Positions 25,185 to 36,705 of a stretch of 64,000 nt of DNA are shown here, one piece after another. The notes below the pieces were generated by a model that saw nothing but the letters and a program-made list of their open reading frames with translations, searched no databases and was not told where the DNA came from. Position 1 is the first letter of the stretch, and each line of letters begins with the position of its first letter. The DNA comes from Oasisia sp. SBJ-2009 (lineage: Eukaryota > Annelida > Polychaeta > Sabellida > Siboglinidae): NCBI GenBank assembly GCA_964017155.1, contig OZ024861.1, positions 49,704,013 through 49,768,012 on the forward strand, written 5' to 3'. The position numbers and the translations under genes were made by a program.

Positions 25185-26739
25185 ATTCGGTAATTCTGAT
25201 AGTCCGCAGCGACGCCTATCGAGTCGAGTGGAACCCTCGTCTCATGTATTCCGGTTAGCTGTAAAACGTGGTGTCGGCTCTGGTTACGGTTTTTATTCCA
25301 AACAGTTTACATTAAATATTTGTGTTTTGACCATCACAATTTCAACCACTATACCGATGTTGAATGTACGCTATATATAAGTCGATCGGTTATGTTTCTG
25401 TAATTAAAAGATGGTTATTTCTTTGAAAAATAGCCGATTATTAAAATATAAGAAAGCACACTTCCAAACTTCTTGAACACTACTTCAAAGTTCATAGCCG
25501 CATCACGAAACACCTTGAAAAACATCATATTCTAAATGCCCAGGTCCACTTTCGTCTTCTGAATTGTCTAATAATGTCTTTGTCTTTTCTCTCACCCAGA
25601 TGTTTGTTTTTCTATCCGTCTATGTGATGCTTAACATACTTCTTTTAATGTTTGTGGGGTTGCTAGCTTGTTCTTTGACTTTGACTTTGTCTGACTGGAG
25701 AGGGCCCACGTTTCCGCGGCGTATGTCATTGTTGGTAGTATGCATATATGAGTTACAGATATAAAATTCCAAGATTATCTTTGAAGATCTCGTCGTGCAT
25801 GCGTGCTACCCAGCCTTGTCTTGTTTAAGTACTGGCTATCACACCTGGTGGGGTCATATGTAGGGGCCTATAAGTAATAAGACATCTGCAAATATATCAA
25901 ATAGGTAGACTGTGCCTGAAGTCGAGTTGATATTGTTAGGTAAGTCACTGCGACACTGATGTAAATAAGGAAGAGAGCCGGCTGTTATTCTTCCTTGAAT
26001 TGTATCTGTGAAGTACCGGTAATTGTTACTGAAATACAATGCCATACTGTGAGTGGTTGAATTTATTGAAAGTAATTCTTCTCGTAAATAATTTTCTGAA
26101 ACGATCCCTCCATTAAAATTATACTCTGCGCCACTACACTACTAGCAGTACTATATATACAACTGCTACCAATAACCTAAACACAACAGTAAAACTTTAA
26201 CAATTCGCCTACCAACTCTCTTCAATTATGTATGGCACTCAGTATCCCAGTCCCAGACAAAATCTCCAAGATTATAGGTATTTATTAATTATATGCAGTT
26301 GGAAGTGTCTGGTGAAGCGTTAATGGATGGATCCAGTTGGTTTCCAGGTACGTGTATGTGAAGGTTAGTTGGTGGATACTGAGGATTGTAGGTGGATGTC
26401 CAAATGGCATAAGCATATAACTATGCATCTGGTGAGAAACTTAAACGTTAATACTACGGATTATTGCTATAGGCAATATAACGTTATACCCAATCGTTGA
26501 CTTCCACACGTATCTTTTAATTTCAGAAACATAACATATCGATTTATATATAACATACATTCATCATCGGTATATTGGGTGAAATTTTGATGGACAAAAC
26601 ACAAATATTACGTGTAAAATGTTTGGAATTAAAAACGTAACCAGAGCCGACACCACATTTTACAGCTAACCGGAATACATGAGAAGAGGGTTCCAATCGA
26701 TTCGATAGACGTCGCTGCTGACTATCAGAATTCCCGAAT
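25185..26739. mobile_element. TIR element with about 220-bp inverted arms
   Basis: The left arm begins ATTCGGTAATTCTGATAGTC and the right arm ends GACTATCAGAATTCCCGAAT. Homology between the arms (25185-25405 and 26515-26739) continues through TCATGTATTCCGGTTAGCTGT and ACATAACATATCGATT-type words. No clear target duplication is visible. The interior contains a decayed minus-strand LINE RT fragment (25480-25780), likely a passenger insertion. Non-autonomous; superfamily not assigned. Confidence 0.8.
25480..25780 (-). pseudogene. LINE RT C-terminal relic
   Basis: The minus strand gives LPTMTYAAETWALSSQ, then after a frameshift KRSMLSIT and TDRKTNIWVREKTK. These are the Y-G-x-E-T-W and R-x-M-L-x-I-T-x-x-D-x-x-x-N-x-x-I-R motifs seen in the C-terminal region of many LINE RTs. 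Stops and frameshifts show decay. Confidence 0.6.
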
Positions 26740-26768
26740 AGTAATAACAATAATAATGATGATAACAA

Positions 26769-26904
26769 TAGTGGTGGTGGTGGTGGTGGTGGTGGTGGTG
26801 GTGGTGGTGGTGGTGGTGGTAGTGGTAGTGGTAGTGGTAGTGGTAGTGGTAGTGGTAGTGGTAGTGGTAGTGGTAGTGGTAGTAGCAGTAGTAGTAGTAG
26901 TGGC
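26769..26904. repeat. (GTG)n then (GTAGTG)n array
   Basis: A trinucleotide GTG tract followed by a hexanucleotide GTAGTG tract and a short (GTA)n end. The stop-free frames in it are artefacts. Confidence 0.96.
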
Positions 26905-27718
26905 AATACACATGGCACCACTGATTAAAAGCGCTGCTTGTAGACCCAAACATGTCCCTAGACTAGAGTATCAGTTGGTAACTCTCTTTAGCTGTTGGGT
27001 GAGAGGCTGTAGTCGGAATGACGGACATGGTCATGGTTGTCAGATCAACTTTTAAAGCGACACGATAATTTCTGACCTTTGGAGGAAACCTGAATGGAAT
27101 AAACGGACACCATGATGGATCACGGTTCAGAGTCTCTATCGATGTAGCGGAATGAATGATACTTCCGGCCATGCGCAATATTCAAATAGGATGATAAATT
27201 ATGTTTTTTTTTTGTGCTTGTGTTTGTCATGCTGTGCGGTTCTCGTGAAGTTTCTGCAGGCTGTTTCTGTCTCGTAGAATACTCTATGGCAACAGAGTTT
27301 TGGTGGTTATTGTTATTCGTGTACATGTGTGACGACAATGCGACGTTATAATATTAAAGGACAAAAAAAGACTACGGTTTCGCGTCATACACCTAATAGA
27401 GTTTATACAAGGTAACAATTTCCACATATACTCGATTTTGTAACGTCAGCGGTTTACTCAGAATGTGACTTTAAAGTCTAAAATTCTAACGAAATCCACG
27501 ATGGTCTAGACGCCGCCATAGGTGAAGGGTTAACTTGGCTTGGCCATTCAGCGCGCGGCATTATATGACTCTGCTGAAGCCGGTAAGCTTCGTGCGACGT
27601 TGTTAAGGGTCAACAACTTCGAGTCTTCAACAGTTCGTTCAGTTGGCGTGACATCTAGCAGCTGCTTATAGACGTATATCTAAATCTGTGGTTAAATCTA
27701 TGGTAAACTTTAGTAATT

Positions 27719-27905
27719 ATGCCTTACTGTTCGGCATGCGGTTGCAATAATAGTTGAAACAACCGGTAGTATTGAAGCAATGGATTCACATTGGTGATTT
27801 GCGGGCGTACTGTTTGGAATCCCTCCAGTCCAAGTACAGTTCACTTTGATCGGTCCATTTTGAGGAGAAATGCTTTGAAGTAGACATGTATCATCAGTTG
27901 ATGGG
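27719..27905 (+). pseudogene. THAP domain relic of the Kolobok-like element
   Basis: ATG at 27719 opens MPYCSACGCNNS followed by a stop. A second frame gives KQWIHIGDLRAYCLESLQSK and S-S-L-stop-S-V-H-F-E-E-K-C-F-E. The pattern matches the C2CH THAP zinc-finger signature (C-x-x-x-x-C, W, then C-S-x-H-F). Here the third zinc ligand is a TGA stop (27847), while copy 2 keeps TGC at 59344-59346 (minus strand), giving C-S-V-H-F. A THAP module would bind the element's ends. No DDE catalytic part is left. Confidence 0.75.
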
Positions 27906-28080
27906 ATGATTTCAGCGATAACAATAATAGACAACTTTATATTTACCGTCATCAGCATGATACGCGCGTTGCCGAGTTGCAGCCATTTCATGACAACAGC
28001 CAAACCCCATGCAGGGAATCTACGCGGAGAGCGCCTCACCGTCGTGACGTCATTCTTCGTCAAAGATGGAGTTGCGCATA

Positions 28081-31000
28081 TAGTCGGGGCGCACGGTGGT
28101 CGAAGTGGACACCTCGTGCTATGTTTGGTTGCCCTATTGTTTTCTAAACTTCAAACCTTCCTTAACAATAATCCAGAGGGCAACCCTCTGAAATCAGTGT
28201 ACCTCACTCCGAAATTCGCACTTAAATTCAGACGTATAGGGTGCCGGAATGGCCGTTTAGTCACAATTGCAATTTTTTTTTCATAGTTTGTTTAGGCCTA
28301 CAAAGATACTTTTTATGGCAAACTATTCGTATTGCAGAGGAGCATAAACACAATAAATATCTTATTGAAATGTACATTTTAAGGCAACAGATTCAGCAAT
28401 ATGTTAAAATAAACACTTCCGTTTCGTCATCGACATAATGTAACGTTTACCGTAGTTCTCTTAATATATATTCAAAATATATGGTTAACATATCAAAATG
28501 ATCCCCATTCATTGCTCTGTTGTTAGATACCACGACATTGTAAAATGTATCAGCACATCACATGTTTTTGAACTAACATATACGTCACCCCTCATTTTTG
28601 ATTGACGTAATGTTTTGACACAAAATGGGAATAACTAGTAAAATGGGGAGCCTACAGGATCGATAGGGGGCGGTGATATGCAACTCAGGCATGTGATGTA
28701 ATCGGGCTAATTACGTGCACGCGCTGTTTGTTTACTTTTCCAGTTTATCTTTGAATCCTTTAGGCTCCAACTGTTATTCGTGCATAGTCGGGGCGCACGG
28801 GGGTTGAAGTGGACACCTCGTGCTATTTTTGGTTGCCCTGTCGTTTTCTAAACTTCAAACCTTCCTTAATAATATTCCGGAGGGCAACCCTCTGAAATCA
28901 GTGAACCTCACTCCGAAAATTGCATTTACATTCAGGCTTATGTGGTATCTTAATGACCGCGCTGCATATATTTCTCTTTCCACAATTTCACAGTAAATGT
29001 GTGACAACATGTGTGACAACAAACTTAAGTGTAGTATCAACTAATCAGGAATGACGAGAACTAATATGTATGGCAATATCGTATTGATATGTTTATTTAT
29101 TAGGAAGCCAGGTACAAAACATTGGACAATATATCGAAAAATCAGTTCGGTTTCGCAGTTGACATCACACAACAGGAGCTATAATTACCTTAATATGTAA
29201 TCAAGATATTTATGTAATATATCACAATGATGTACATTCATTTACCTACTGGATTATGCAAAGCAGTGGTAAAATAGTGCTATATTATACGCAATCACGA
29301 GCCGAACATGTACCCCACCCCCTAAGTGTTGCCCAATCGTGACGTGACGCAATTCGGAGTGGATTTCATTGATTGTATCAATTTCGCGTTTCTTACTCTA
29401 ATAATATACTAGTAAAGACAGTCCTGATGCATACCCTACTGCTGGTTATTAATGCAATGTTTGTTAAGGCAATATAAAATTATGATAACACGCATTATTC
29501 GAAATAAAAAACACATGAAGGTATTACTCAATCACATCTTATACATTGTTCTTAGTAATCTGTGCCACTCTTGTCATAGCCATTTTTTTCAACAAGAATT
29601 CAAACGGGTATTACTCGCCCTATTTGATATCTTTCCCATCGTATGGCCAAGCAACACAACACGGCACTTGAAAATTAAACTTCAATTCAGGCCTGAAGGA
29701 ATGACTGTTAAGTCACAATGGCTAAAATTATGAAATATTCATGGTTTATTTAATGAAATTAGCTAGTCTCTGTGCCAGAATATATCCGGAATGGTGAGAG
29801 GAATACAGACCACAAATATATTATAAAAATGTATATATTTTAAAGCAACGAGAAACAAACAATTGAAGAATAAGTAGAAAAACATTTACGTTTTGTCGTC
29901 GATTTCATACAAATGTACCGTGGTCACCTTACTACATATTCAAGCTATATAATGAGTGAACATATCAAAGGTATCCCCATTCATTTCTCGGTTGATTTAT
30001 ACCATACAATTGTAAAATACATTTGAACATCATTTGTTCTAGAATCAACATACAGTGTATACTTCTCCACCTCATTTTGGTTTGACGTTAGATTTTAACA
30101 TAATCTCTGGAATAACTTGAATATATAAACACGTTGCGTCTAATAAGTAAATTAAATATAACGTATTCTTGTTTTCAAATACATCAGGTATGTCATCATG
30201 TTTGAATGACATGTTTTGCAGCCTATCAGTCATTTTAACTTAGTTTGGTGTCTACGGTATTTTACCGACAACAAATACGAAACTAACAAAATAAACACAA
30301 CGGACACTTATGATTACCAATTATATGGTATGTGACATCACTATATTTGACAATGACTAAAAAAACGGTAACTTCTCGTCTGCATAAGCTATTTTGATTG
30401 TTGAAAATAACAATTTGGTGACGGCAAGGACGAAGAATGTCGCACTGTTATCATCATAACGTGTTGAATCTCTTGGTTGTCGAGCGCCATACCTTCTCAA
30501 ATTGAACCACACTACATTTCTTTGTGCGAAAAGCTTAAAGCCAGATTACTTATAAAGATGAGGACTATATATTTGCAACCTTTATGCAGTTGGAAAAATT
30601 ATATGGAGTCTTATCCTTATAGAAACTGGTTTGTGTAAGCAAGGAACGGCTAACAAAGGTTTTGAACACAAATGACTACGGGAGGCACGGGTGCATTTGA
30701 ACATTGGGGAAATGGGCAATTGGGAAATTTTGATTTAGTATGATAACATGCTCCCATTTGTTGTTGCTGCTGGTCACCACAACTACATTTATTCGCTGCC
30801 AATGTGCCTAAAGGAAATGAACAACCTGAAGAACCCAGCCCCATATGTATATCAGTACTTCACGAAAGGTCAATATGATGTGCGAAAAAAGCTGAGTCAT
30901 TCAAATGTATCACCTCTGAAATAGCTCATGGGCAGACATAAAGCATAGATGTGAAGGAAAGTGCGAGTGGGCTTACATAAATACACCTGGATGCTAAAGT

Positions 31001-32577
31001 ACGAACCAAGTAGCATTACACAAAGCCTGTGTATCTAAGGTATCATTCCATTTCAAAGAAGTGATGAACCATCTGCAGTCTAACAATCCCACGAAGATGG
31101 AAACCAGCAAATGATCAATCAAGCATGCATAAAAACAGCACATGATCAATCCCGTCACGGTAGACTCCAGCAACATACTAACTATTGCCACGAAACAGTG
31201 AGCCACTGTAACTATCATGAACACTCTGGAAACTGTGAAAAATATTTCCAAAACTGAGCTCCAGGAATATTTGAATGACAACGCAAAGTCCAAAAGGTAC
31301 GTGACAGCATATTTGAAGAACTGCATCCCCAATAACATCTTACTGTGCTGCAGAAGCAGACGTAGCAGCTGATCAATGAAGTTGTCATGCTGATACGCCT
31401 TCTTCATCAGAAAGGTATTGGGGAAAATGTCAATCTTGAGGAAACCATCGGAGAATATGAATGTTCTAAGGTACCGCAAGCTTTGTTTGAGTCAAATGGA
31501 TCGATGCGTCAAGGCTTGAGGTTGACAGCTGTGCTGAAAGAGACTCACTTGAAGATGGAGGAGAAATTATTAGATATCGGTTGGAAGACGGGTTCCACAC
31601 ATTTGGAACCAGTATCTTTGACGGTGCCGCCTTTACCAGAACTTTCACAATGGTATACAAGTTACGTGTCGCCAGCAAATGCCCTTGTAATTGTTCTTGC
31701 GCTAAATGCCAAGTGCCGCGTTGTGCTGCTTGCAAGTGCAAACGGAACGATACCAAATGTAGGCGAGTAATACCTGTTCGGACTCTAGTTGAAAACAATG
31801 GCTGTGACAAGAGTGACACAGGTGACTCAGAACAATCTTTAAGATGTGATTAAATACCACCTTGGTATGTTTTATTTTCGAATAATGTTATCATAATGTT
31901 ATGTTGTCTTAACAAACATCGCATTAATAACCAGCAGTAGATTATGCATCAGTACTCTGTCTTTAATAGTGTATATTACCCTAAGGAACGCGAAAATGAT
32001 ACAATCAATTAAATCTACTCCGATTTGCGTCACGTCACGATTGTGCACACTTAGGGGGTTGGGTAGATGTTTGGCTCGTGATTACGTATAACGTAGCACT
32101 ATTTTACTATTGCTTTGCAGTATTCAGTAGGTAATTGAATGCACATCATTTTGATATATTACATAAGTATATTGATTACATATTAAGGTAACTATAACTC
32201 CTTTTGTGTGATATCAACTGGAAAACCGAACTGATTTATCGTTGTTTTGTCCAATGTTTTGTATCTGGCATCTTGAAAAATAAACGTATCAAAAAGTTAT
32301 TGCCATAAATAATAGTTTTCGTCATTCCTGATTATTTGATACTACACTTAAATTTGTTGTTATACAGTTACTGTGAAAATGGGAAAGAGAAGTGTATACA
32401 ACTGGGCCATTAAGGGCATGGATATAAACGCAATTTTCGGAGTGAGGTACACTGATTTGAGAAGGTTGCCCTCTGGAATATTGTTCGGGAGGGTTTGACA
32501 TTTAATAAAATACACGACAACCAAAAATAGCACGAGGTGTCCACTACCTCAAAAATTTGGACCGTGCGCCCCGACTA
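28081..32577 (+). mobile_element. 4.5-kb TIR transposon with repeated ends, 3-bp TSD
   Basis: Ends are TAGTCGGGGCGCACGG (28081) and CCGTGCGCCCCGACTA (32577), flanked by ATA on both sides (28078-28080, 32578-32580). The uninterrupted sister copy of the host element at 58972-59800 supports ATA as a target duplication. A second copy of the left end starts at 28785, and the arms 28785-29512 and 31862-32577 are inverted copies over about 0.7 kb. The blocks 28081-28784, 28785-29512 and about 29590-30150 are diverged copies of one unit, so the left side carries three tandem ends. A decayed coding region lies between (30755-31853). The superfamily is not assigned; 3-bp duplications occur in PIF/Harbinger and some CACTA-type elements, but these ends resemble neither. 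Confidence 0.85.
30755..31853 (+). pseudogene. Decayed protein of the 4.5-kb element
   Basis: Pieces on the + strand in shifting frames are: LPFVVAAGHHNYIYSLPMCL followed by P-Y-V-Y-Q-Y-F-T-K-G-Q-Y-D-V-R-K (30752-30917); NVNLEETIGEYECSKVPQAL then F-E-S-N-G-S-M-R-Q-G and D-I-G-W (31423-31585); L-P-E-L-S-Q-W-Y-T-S-Y-V (31639-31674); and CPCNCSCAKCQVPRCAACKC (31680-31740). From memory this order (A-A-G-H-x-N-Y, F-x-x-G-x-x-x-V-R, V-P-x-x-L-F-x-x-x-G-x-M-R, then a Cys-rich C-terminal motif like CXC/tesmin) is that of a family of uncharacterised proteins common in invertebrate genomes. The middle is deleted and stops abound. A minus-strand frame over 30994-31479 is judged a shadow. Confidence 0.5.
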
Positions 32578-32890
32578 ATAGTATTTGGATGGTTGGGTGT
32601 TAAAAAATATTTTTCTGGTAAACCGCTGGCGTAAACAAATTGAGTATATGTGGAAATTGTTACTTTATATTAACTCTATTAGGTGTATGCCACGAAACAG
32701 TAAACTTTTTTTGTCCTTTAATCATGGCATATAATAAGTTGAGCATATGCAGGTGTTTACGAAATTTTATTGAACGTAGTAGTGTTCATTGAAACACTTT
32801 ACATGTTGAGTTATAGACGTAATTCTTCCCAATAAAAAGTTCAGATCGGAGGGAGAGAGAGCGGAAGCAAAACAGTCAGACGTGTGGTAG

Positions 32891-33507
32891 CAGGGGCAGG
32901 GGCAGGGGCAGGGGCAGGGGCAGGGGCAGGGGCAGGGGCAGGGGCAGGGGCAGGGGCAGGGGCAGGGGCAGGGGCAGGGGCAGGGGCAGGGGCAGGGGCA
33001 GGGGCAGGGGCAGGGGCAGGGGCAGGGGCAGGGGCAGGGGCAGGGGCAGGGGCAGGGGCAGGGGCAGGGGCAGGGGCAGGGGCAGGGGCAGGGGCAGGGG
33101 CAGGGGCAGGGGCAGGGGCAGGGGCAGGGGCAGGGGCAGGGGCAGGGGCAGGGGCAGGGGCAGGGGCAGGGGCAGGGGCAGGGGCAGGGGCAGGGGCAGG
33201 GGCAGGGGCAGGGGCAGGGGCAGGGGCAGGGGCAGGGGCAGGGGCAGGGGCAGGGGCAGGGGCAGGGGCAGGGGCAGGGGCAGGGGCAGGGGCAGGGGCA
33301 GGGGCAGGGGCAGGGGCAGGGGCAGGGGCAGGGGCAGGGGCAGGGGCAGGGGCAGGGGCAGGGGCAGGGGCAGGGGCAGGGGCAGGGGCAGGGGCAGGGG
33401 CAGGGGCAGGGGCAGGGGCAGGGGCAGGGGCAGGGGCAGGGGCAGGGGCAGGGGCAGGGGCAGGGGCAGGGGCAGGGGCAGGGGCAGGGGCAGGGGCAGG
33501 GGCAGGG
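32891..33507. repeat. Perfect (GGGGCA)n array, about 103 units
   Basis: 617 bp of CAGGGG repeated without a single visible substitution. The + strand has a run of four G every six bases, so it is a dense G-quadruplex candidate. Every frame is open (Gly-Ala on the +, Pro-Cys on the -), giving spurious long ORFs. It starts 170 bp after the Kolobok-like element ends. True length may be under- or over-estimated by assembly. Confidence 0.98.
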
Positions 33508-33984
33508 AAACAGAGGCTGGATATGCATGTGTAGTGACTTCTCTACATAATCAACAATTCAATAAAAATCTTTATGCCAGGAAATTATGTTCGTACACAT
33601 GCATTCACTCACTCACACGCAAGCACGCTCACATATGTAACCACAGACACACACACAAAAACACTACACGATCAATGATAATCCACATTACTTCATATCA
33701 AATGAATGTTTTACTTCCGTCATAAAAGCTAGGAACCGGGCAACCGTTTCAATAACATTTTTATGAGCTCATAAAACCGAGTTTCTTCTTGTATTTAAAG
33801 CGACCTACCGAAAACAACATCAACAACAGCACTCGTCGCCAAATCACCTTCTCCGGGGTTTCAAGGAAACATTATCTCTGTGATACACCGCAGAGGTTAC
33901 TTTTCACACTTTTTCCACTTCCTAAATGTAACAACAGATAGTTAATGATAGAATCTTCACATGAGCTCACTATCTTGGTGAAAA
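33508..33984. other. No recognised feature
   Basis: Intergenic. No gene or repeat was recognised. Confidence 0.4.
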
Positions 33985-34140
33985 GATCCCAGGTATGTTA
34001 TGACGATCGAAGCTCATGTCGCCATGAATTAAAGACGTTGTCTTTGACAATGTATGCAAAGTGTTGACGCTGAAACAGGAAATGCCCACCATTTGTTAAT
34101 TAGTACTCCACCAACAGATATTTATGGAAATGTGGACTGT
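33985..34140 (+). repeat. Copy of the palindrome core (see 20860-21000)
   Basis: Matches the core of the palindrome at 20850-21000: CCCAGGTATGT, ATCGAAGCTCATGTCGCCAT, GTATGCAAAGTGTTGACGCT and ATTAGTACTCCACCAA. The outer arms are absent or diverged here. Confidence 0.85.
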
Positions 34141-34663
34141 GTAGGTCATTAAGTCAATTAGTCAGACATGAACGGTGTGGCCTGCGCTAAAGTAGTATTT
34201 ACACAATCGTACATGTAGAGGGTTATACTTTACAAAGCATATCCGATTCATGTAAAATTATTACATAGCGTTGAATTTTGATAATAAGGTTAACTTTTAA
34301 ATAGAACTGTGTTTATCTTTGTATGAGGAAAGTTTTTTTATCTTATACTGTGACTGATATGTAATTAGTTGCATATTTTCTTTGTGATGTTTATAGCGAA
34401 TAATCTATATTCTCGACAATTGTTTTAATATTTTATGTCATTATCAACAGGCGAACATGTGCCATGTGTGTCATAGTTCGCCGTTGTGGTAGTCATTTTG
34501 TTTGTAACTACACCAACGGTGGTCTCTCGTTTCTAGTTGTTTCCAGCACTCGCACACGTTCTACTTACTTGTTTGTATATAATTATTATCGTGGGCAAAC
34601 CAGACACAGAGCAGTTTCACAGCAATGATCACGATGAAGCGAACGCCAACGTGATGGAAAAGC
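34141..34663. other. No recognised feature
   Basis: AT-rich intergenic sequence, no supported gene. Confidence 0.4.
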
Positions 34664-34892
34664 GCTGTTTTCTCCACAAACATTATTCATGCATAACCAA
34701 TCTGGAATGTTCTAGATGATGAAAAGGTACGAGTTTTGCCCGCCGCCCATGCAGTCTCTGGGGATGTATAAGACTGGGAGGGTTTTTTCTGCGAATAAGC
34801 ACAAGTATACCTACGACACAGCATGATCAAACCCCTGGGTGAGCTTGCTAGTACAGACGTCGTTGAAGAGATTAGTTTTACCACCTACCACC
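34664..34892 (+). repeat. Interspersed repeat family 2, copy 2
   Basis: Same-orientation match to 11105-11312 with a 30-bp insertion near 34750. It ends at TTAGTTTTACCA, immediately before a (TG)n tract. That could mean the repeat has a simple-sequence tail. Confidence 0.75.
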
Positions 34893-34941
<49 letters not shown>

Positions 34942-35137
34942 GCGTGTGCGTGTGCGTGTGCGTTTGCGTGTGCGTGTGCGTGTGTGTGCGTGCGTGCGTG
35001 AGCGTGAGCTTGAGCGTGAGCGTGCGCGTGCTCGTGCGCGTGCGCGTGTGGGAGGTAGGGGTGGGTTTCTTGGTGGTTTGTGTATGTGTATGTGTATGCG
35101 TACGTACGTGCGTGCGTGCGTGCGTGCGTGCGTGCGT

Positions 35138-35211
<74 letters not shown>

Positions 35212-35355
35212 GAGTGTGTGTGTGGGGGAGGTAAGGGTGGGGGTTCTTGGTGGTTTGTGTGAGCGCGCGTGTGTGTGCATGCATGCGTGCGTGCTTGTGT
35301 GTGTTCGTTTGTTTTGGTATGAGTGCGTGCGTGCGTGCGTGCATGCATCTGTGTG
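34893..35355. repeat. TG/TGCG simple-sequence cluster
   Basis: Two (TG)n tracts, (TGCG)n tracts and two copies of a GGAGGTAGGGGTGGG-TTCTTGGTGGTTTGTGTG block (near 35050 and 35225). This is a local duplication of a roughly 170-bp composite repeat. Confidence 0.92.
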
Positions 35356-35949
35356 TAGAGATTGAAGGAGCACACCGACAGGTCTGAGATCGTCACAATA
35401 AGGCGATTGACTGGTGAGCAAATTAAATAATTAGCAGTAAACAAACAAGCGCCAATGTAATTACCAAAGAAATTATTGCACCATTTGCGAAATTGCACAA
35501 CCTCAAAAATTATTTATTTGGAGGAATTACTCGTTCTTCGCTCGACACCTACAGTAGAACATTGCAACATCAGTTCATTTTGGCCAATGGCTATTAATAT
35601 GTCAACATAAGGATGCAAAATAATAGTTACCCGGTTACTACACTAAAATCAAACTGCATCTTATAACCAAAACAATTACTTTATCTAGTCAATATTCCGC
35701 TGGGCAGTTGGAACTTCATATCGTGAATGTATAAGTTTAAAAAAACAGCAACGGTTAATGTTGTGAAGTTACCTGTTCATGCCAGCACCCCTTCTTTCGA
35801 TCATGTTAAGGTACGAATTATTAATTATTGTTTATAACTTGTTACCTAAGTGTTGGTACCTAACTGTCATGTTCCTTGTCTGAAAGATTGTGAGAAGTGA
35901 GGAATATGTTGTCCGGCTTTAGGTGGGCATTAGTCTCTCTCTCTCTAAA
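35356..35949. other. No recognised feature
   Basis: Intergenic, no supported gene. Confidence 0.4.
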
Positions 35950-36207
<258 letters not shown>

Positions 36208-36659
36208 GAGTTATGAGTTCGTGTCTCTTTATAGCATTGTGTCGTTTTTCTCTTAGTTTATAACTTTGACAATTCCTATAAATGTTTTTGTTGAACTGGC
36301 AGCTACAATGGCCAATACACTGGGTTGTCATGTCGTTACTCATACCTGGTAAAATCCTGGCTACACCACTGGTAGGCCTATGCGAGGGTCAAGATAGACA
36401 TAATCATTTGCAAGGTGACCAGCGAGGCAGATAGCAAACACTGGCGCCACATTACGGATAGAGACTAAGATACGTCGAGAATATTCTGCGTAATAGTTAG
36501 ATGTCTTTCCGATAGAGGACAGCCATTCCTTAATTTTTTTTATTTCATTTATAACTCATATTTACTATATACTGTTTAAATAACTGTGAAATCTTCTATT
36601 TAACGTATTTGATATGCTCATATAAAATAAACTACCTTATTAATTATCTCAAAATAACC

Positions 36660-36674
36660 TCAATAGGTGGCGCT
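36660..36674 (+). promoter_or_regulatory. CTCF-like motif in the NOLC1 promoter
   Basis: TCAATAGGTGGCGCT matches the bilaterian CTCF core (C-A-x-Y-A-G-R-K-G-G-C-R-S-Y) at all but one or two positions. It lies about 32 bp upstream of the NOLC1 start codon, thus in the promoter or 5' UTR. Binding is inferred from the motif only. Confidence 0.4.
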
Positions 36675-36705
36675 GTTCCTTTTCGTAGAAACGTAGACAT
36701 TTACG

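Larger units (their letters stand above)
27354..32721 (+). mobile_element. Kolobok-like THAP element, copy 1 (split)
   Basis: The ends are TTAA-AGGACAAAAAAAG at 27354 and CTTTTTTTGTCCT-TTAA at 32721. TIRs of about 105 bp run through ACACCTAATAGAGTT, TTTCCACATATACTC and AGCGGTTTAC. The real element is about 0.86 kb: a second element (28081-32577) has inserted into it. Copy 2 (58972-59800, opposite orientation) lacks this insertion and gives the empty site. TTAA target duplications plus an encoded THAP domain are the combination described for Kolobok transposons; piggyBac shares TTAA but not THAP. Confidence 0.88.

Noticed and set aside
27710..28063. Conserved-looking minus-strand ORF also seen at 59190-59459
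   Set aside because: Similarity is explained by the two copies of the Kolobok-like element; the THAP signature is on the opposite strand.
30994..31479. 161-codon minus-strand ORF with hydrophobic stretches, resembling a membrane protein
   Set aside because: It lies antisense to a region with family-like coding pieces on the + strand (A-T-V-T-I-M-N-x-L-E-T, L-Q-E-Y-L) and has no recognisable motif; most likely a shadow.
32767..33534. Long ORFs on both strands (Pro-Cys and Gly-Ala repeats)
   Set aside because: They are translations of the GGGGCA array; a hexanucleotide without stops leaves all six frames open.
34823..35498. ORFs rich in Val-Cys or His-Thr
   Set aside because: Simple-sequence TG/CA translations.
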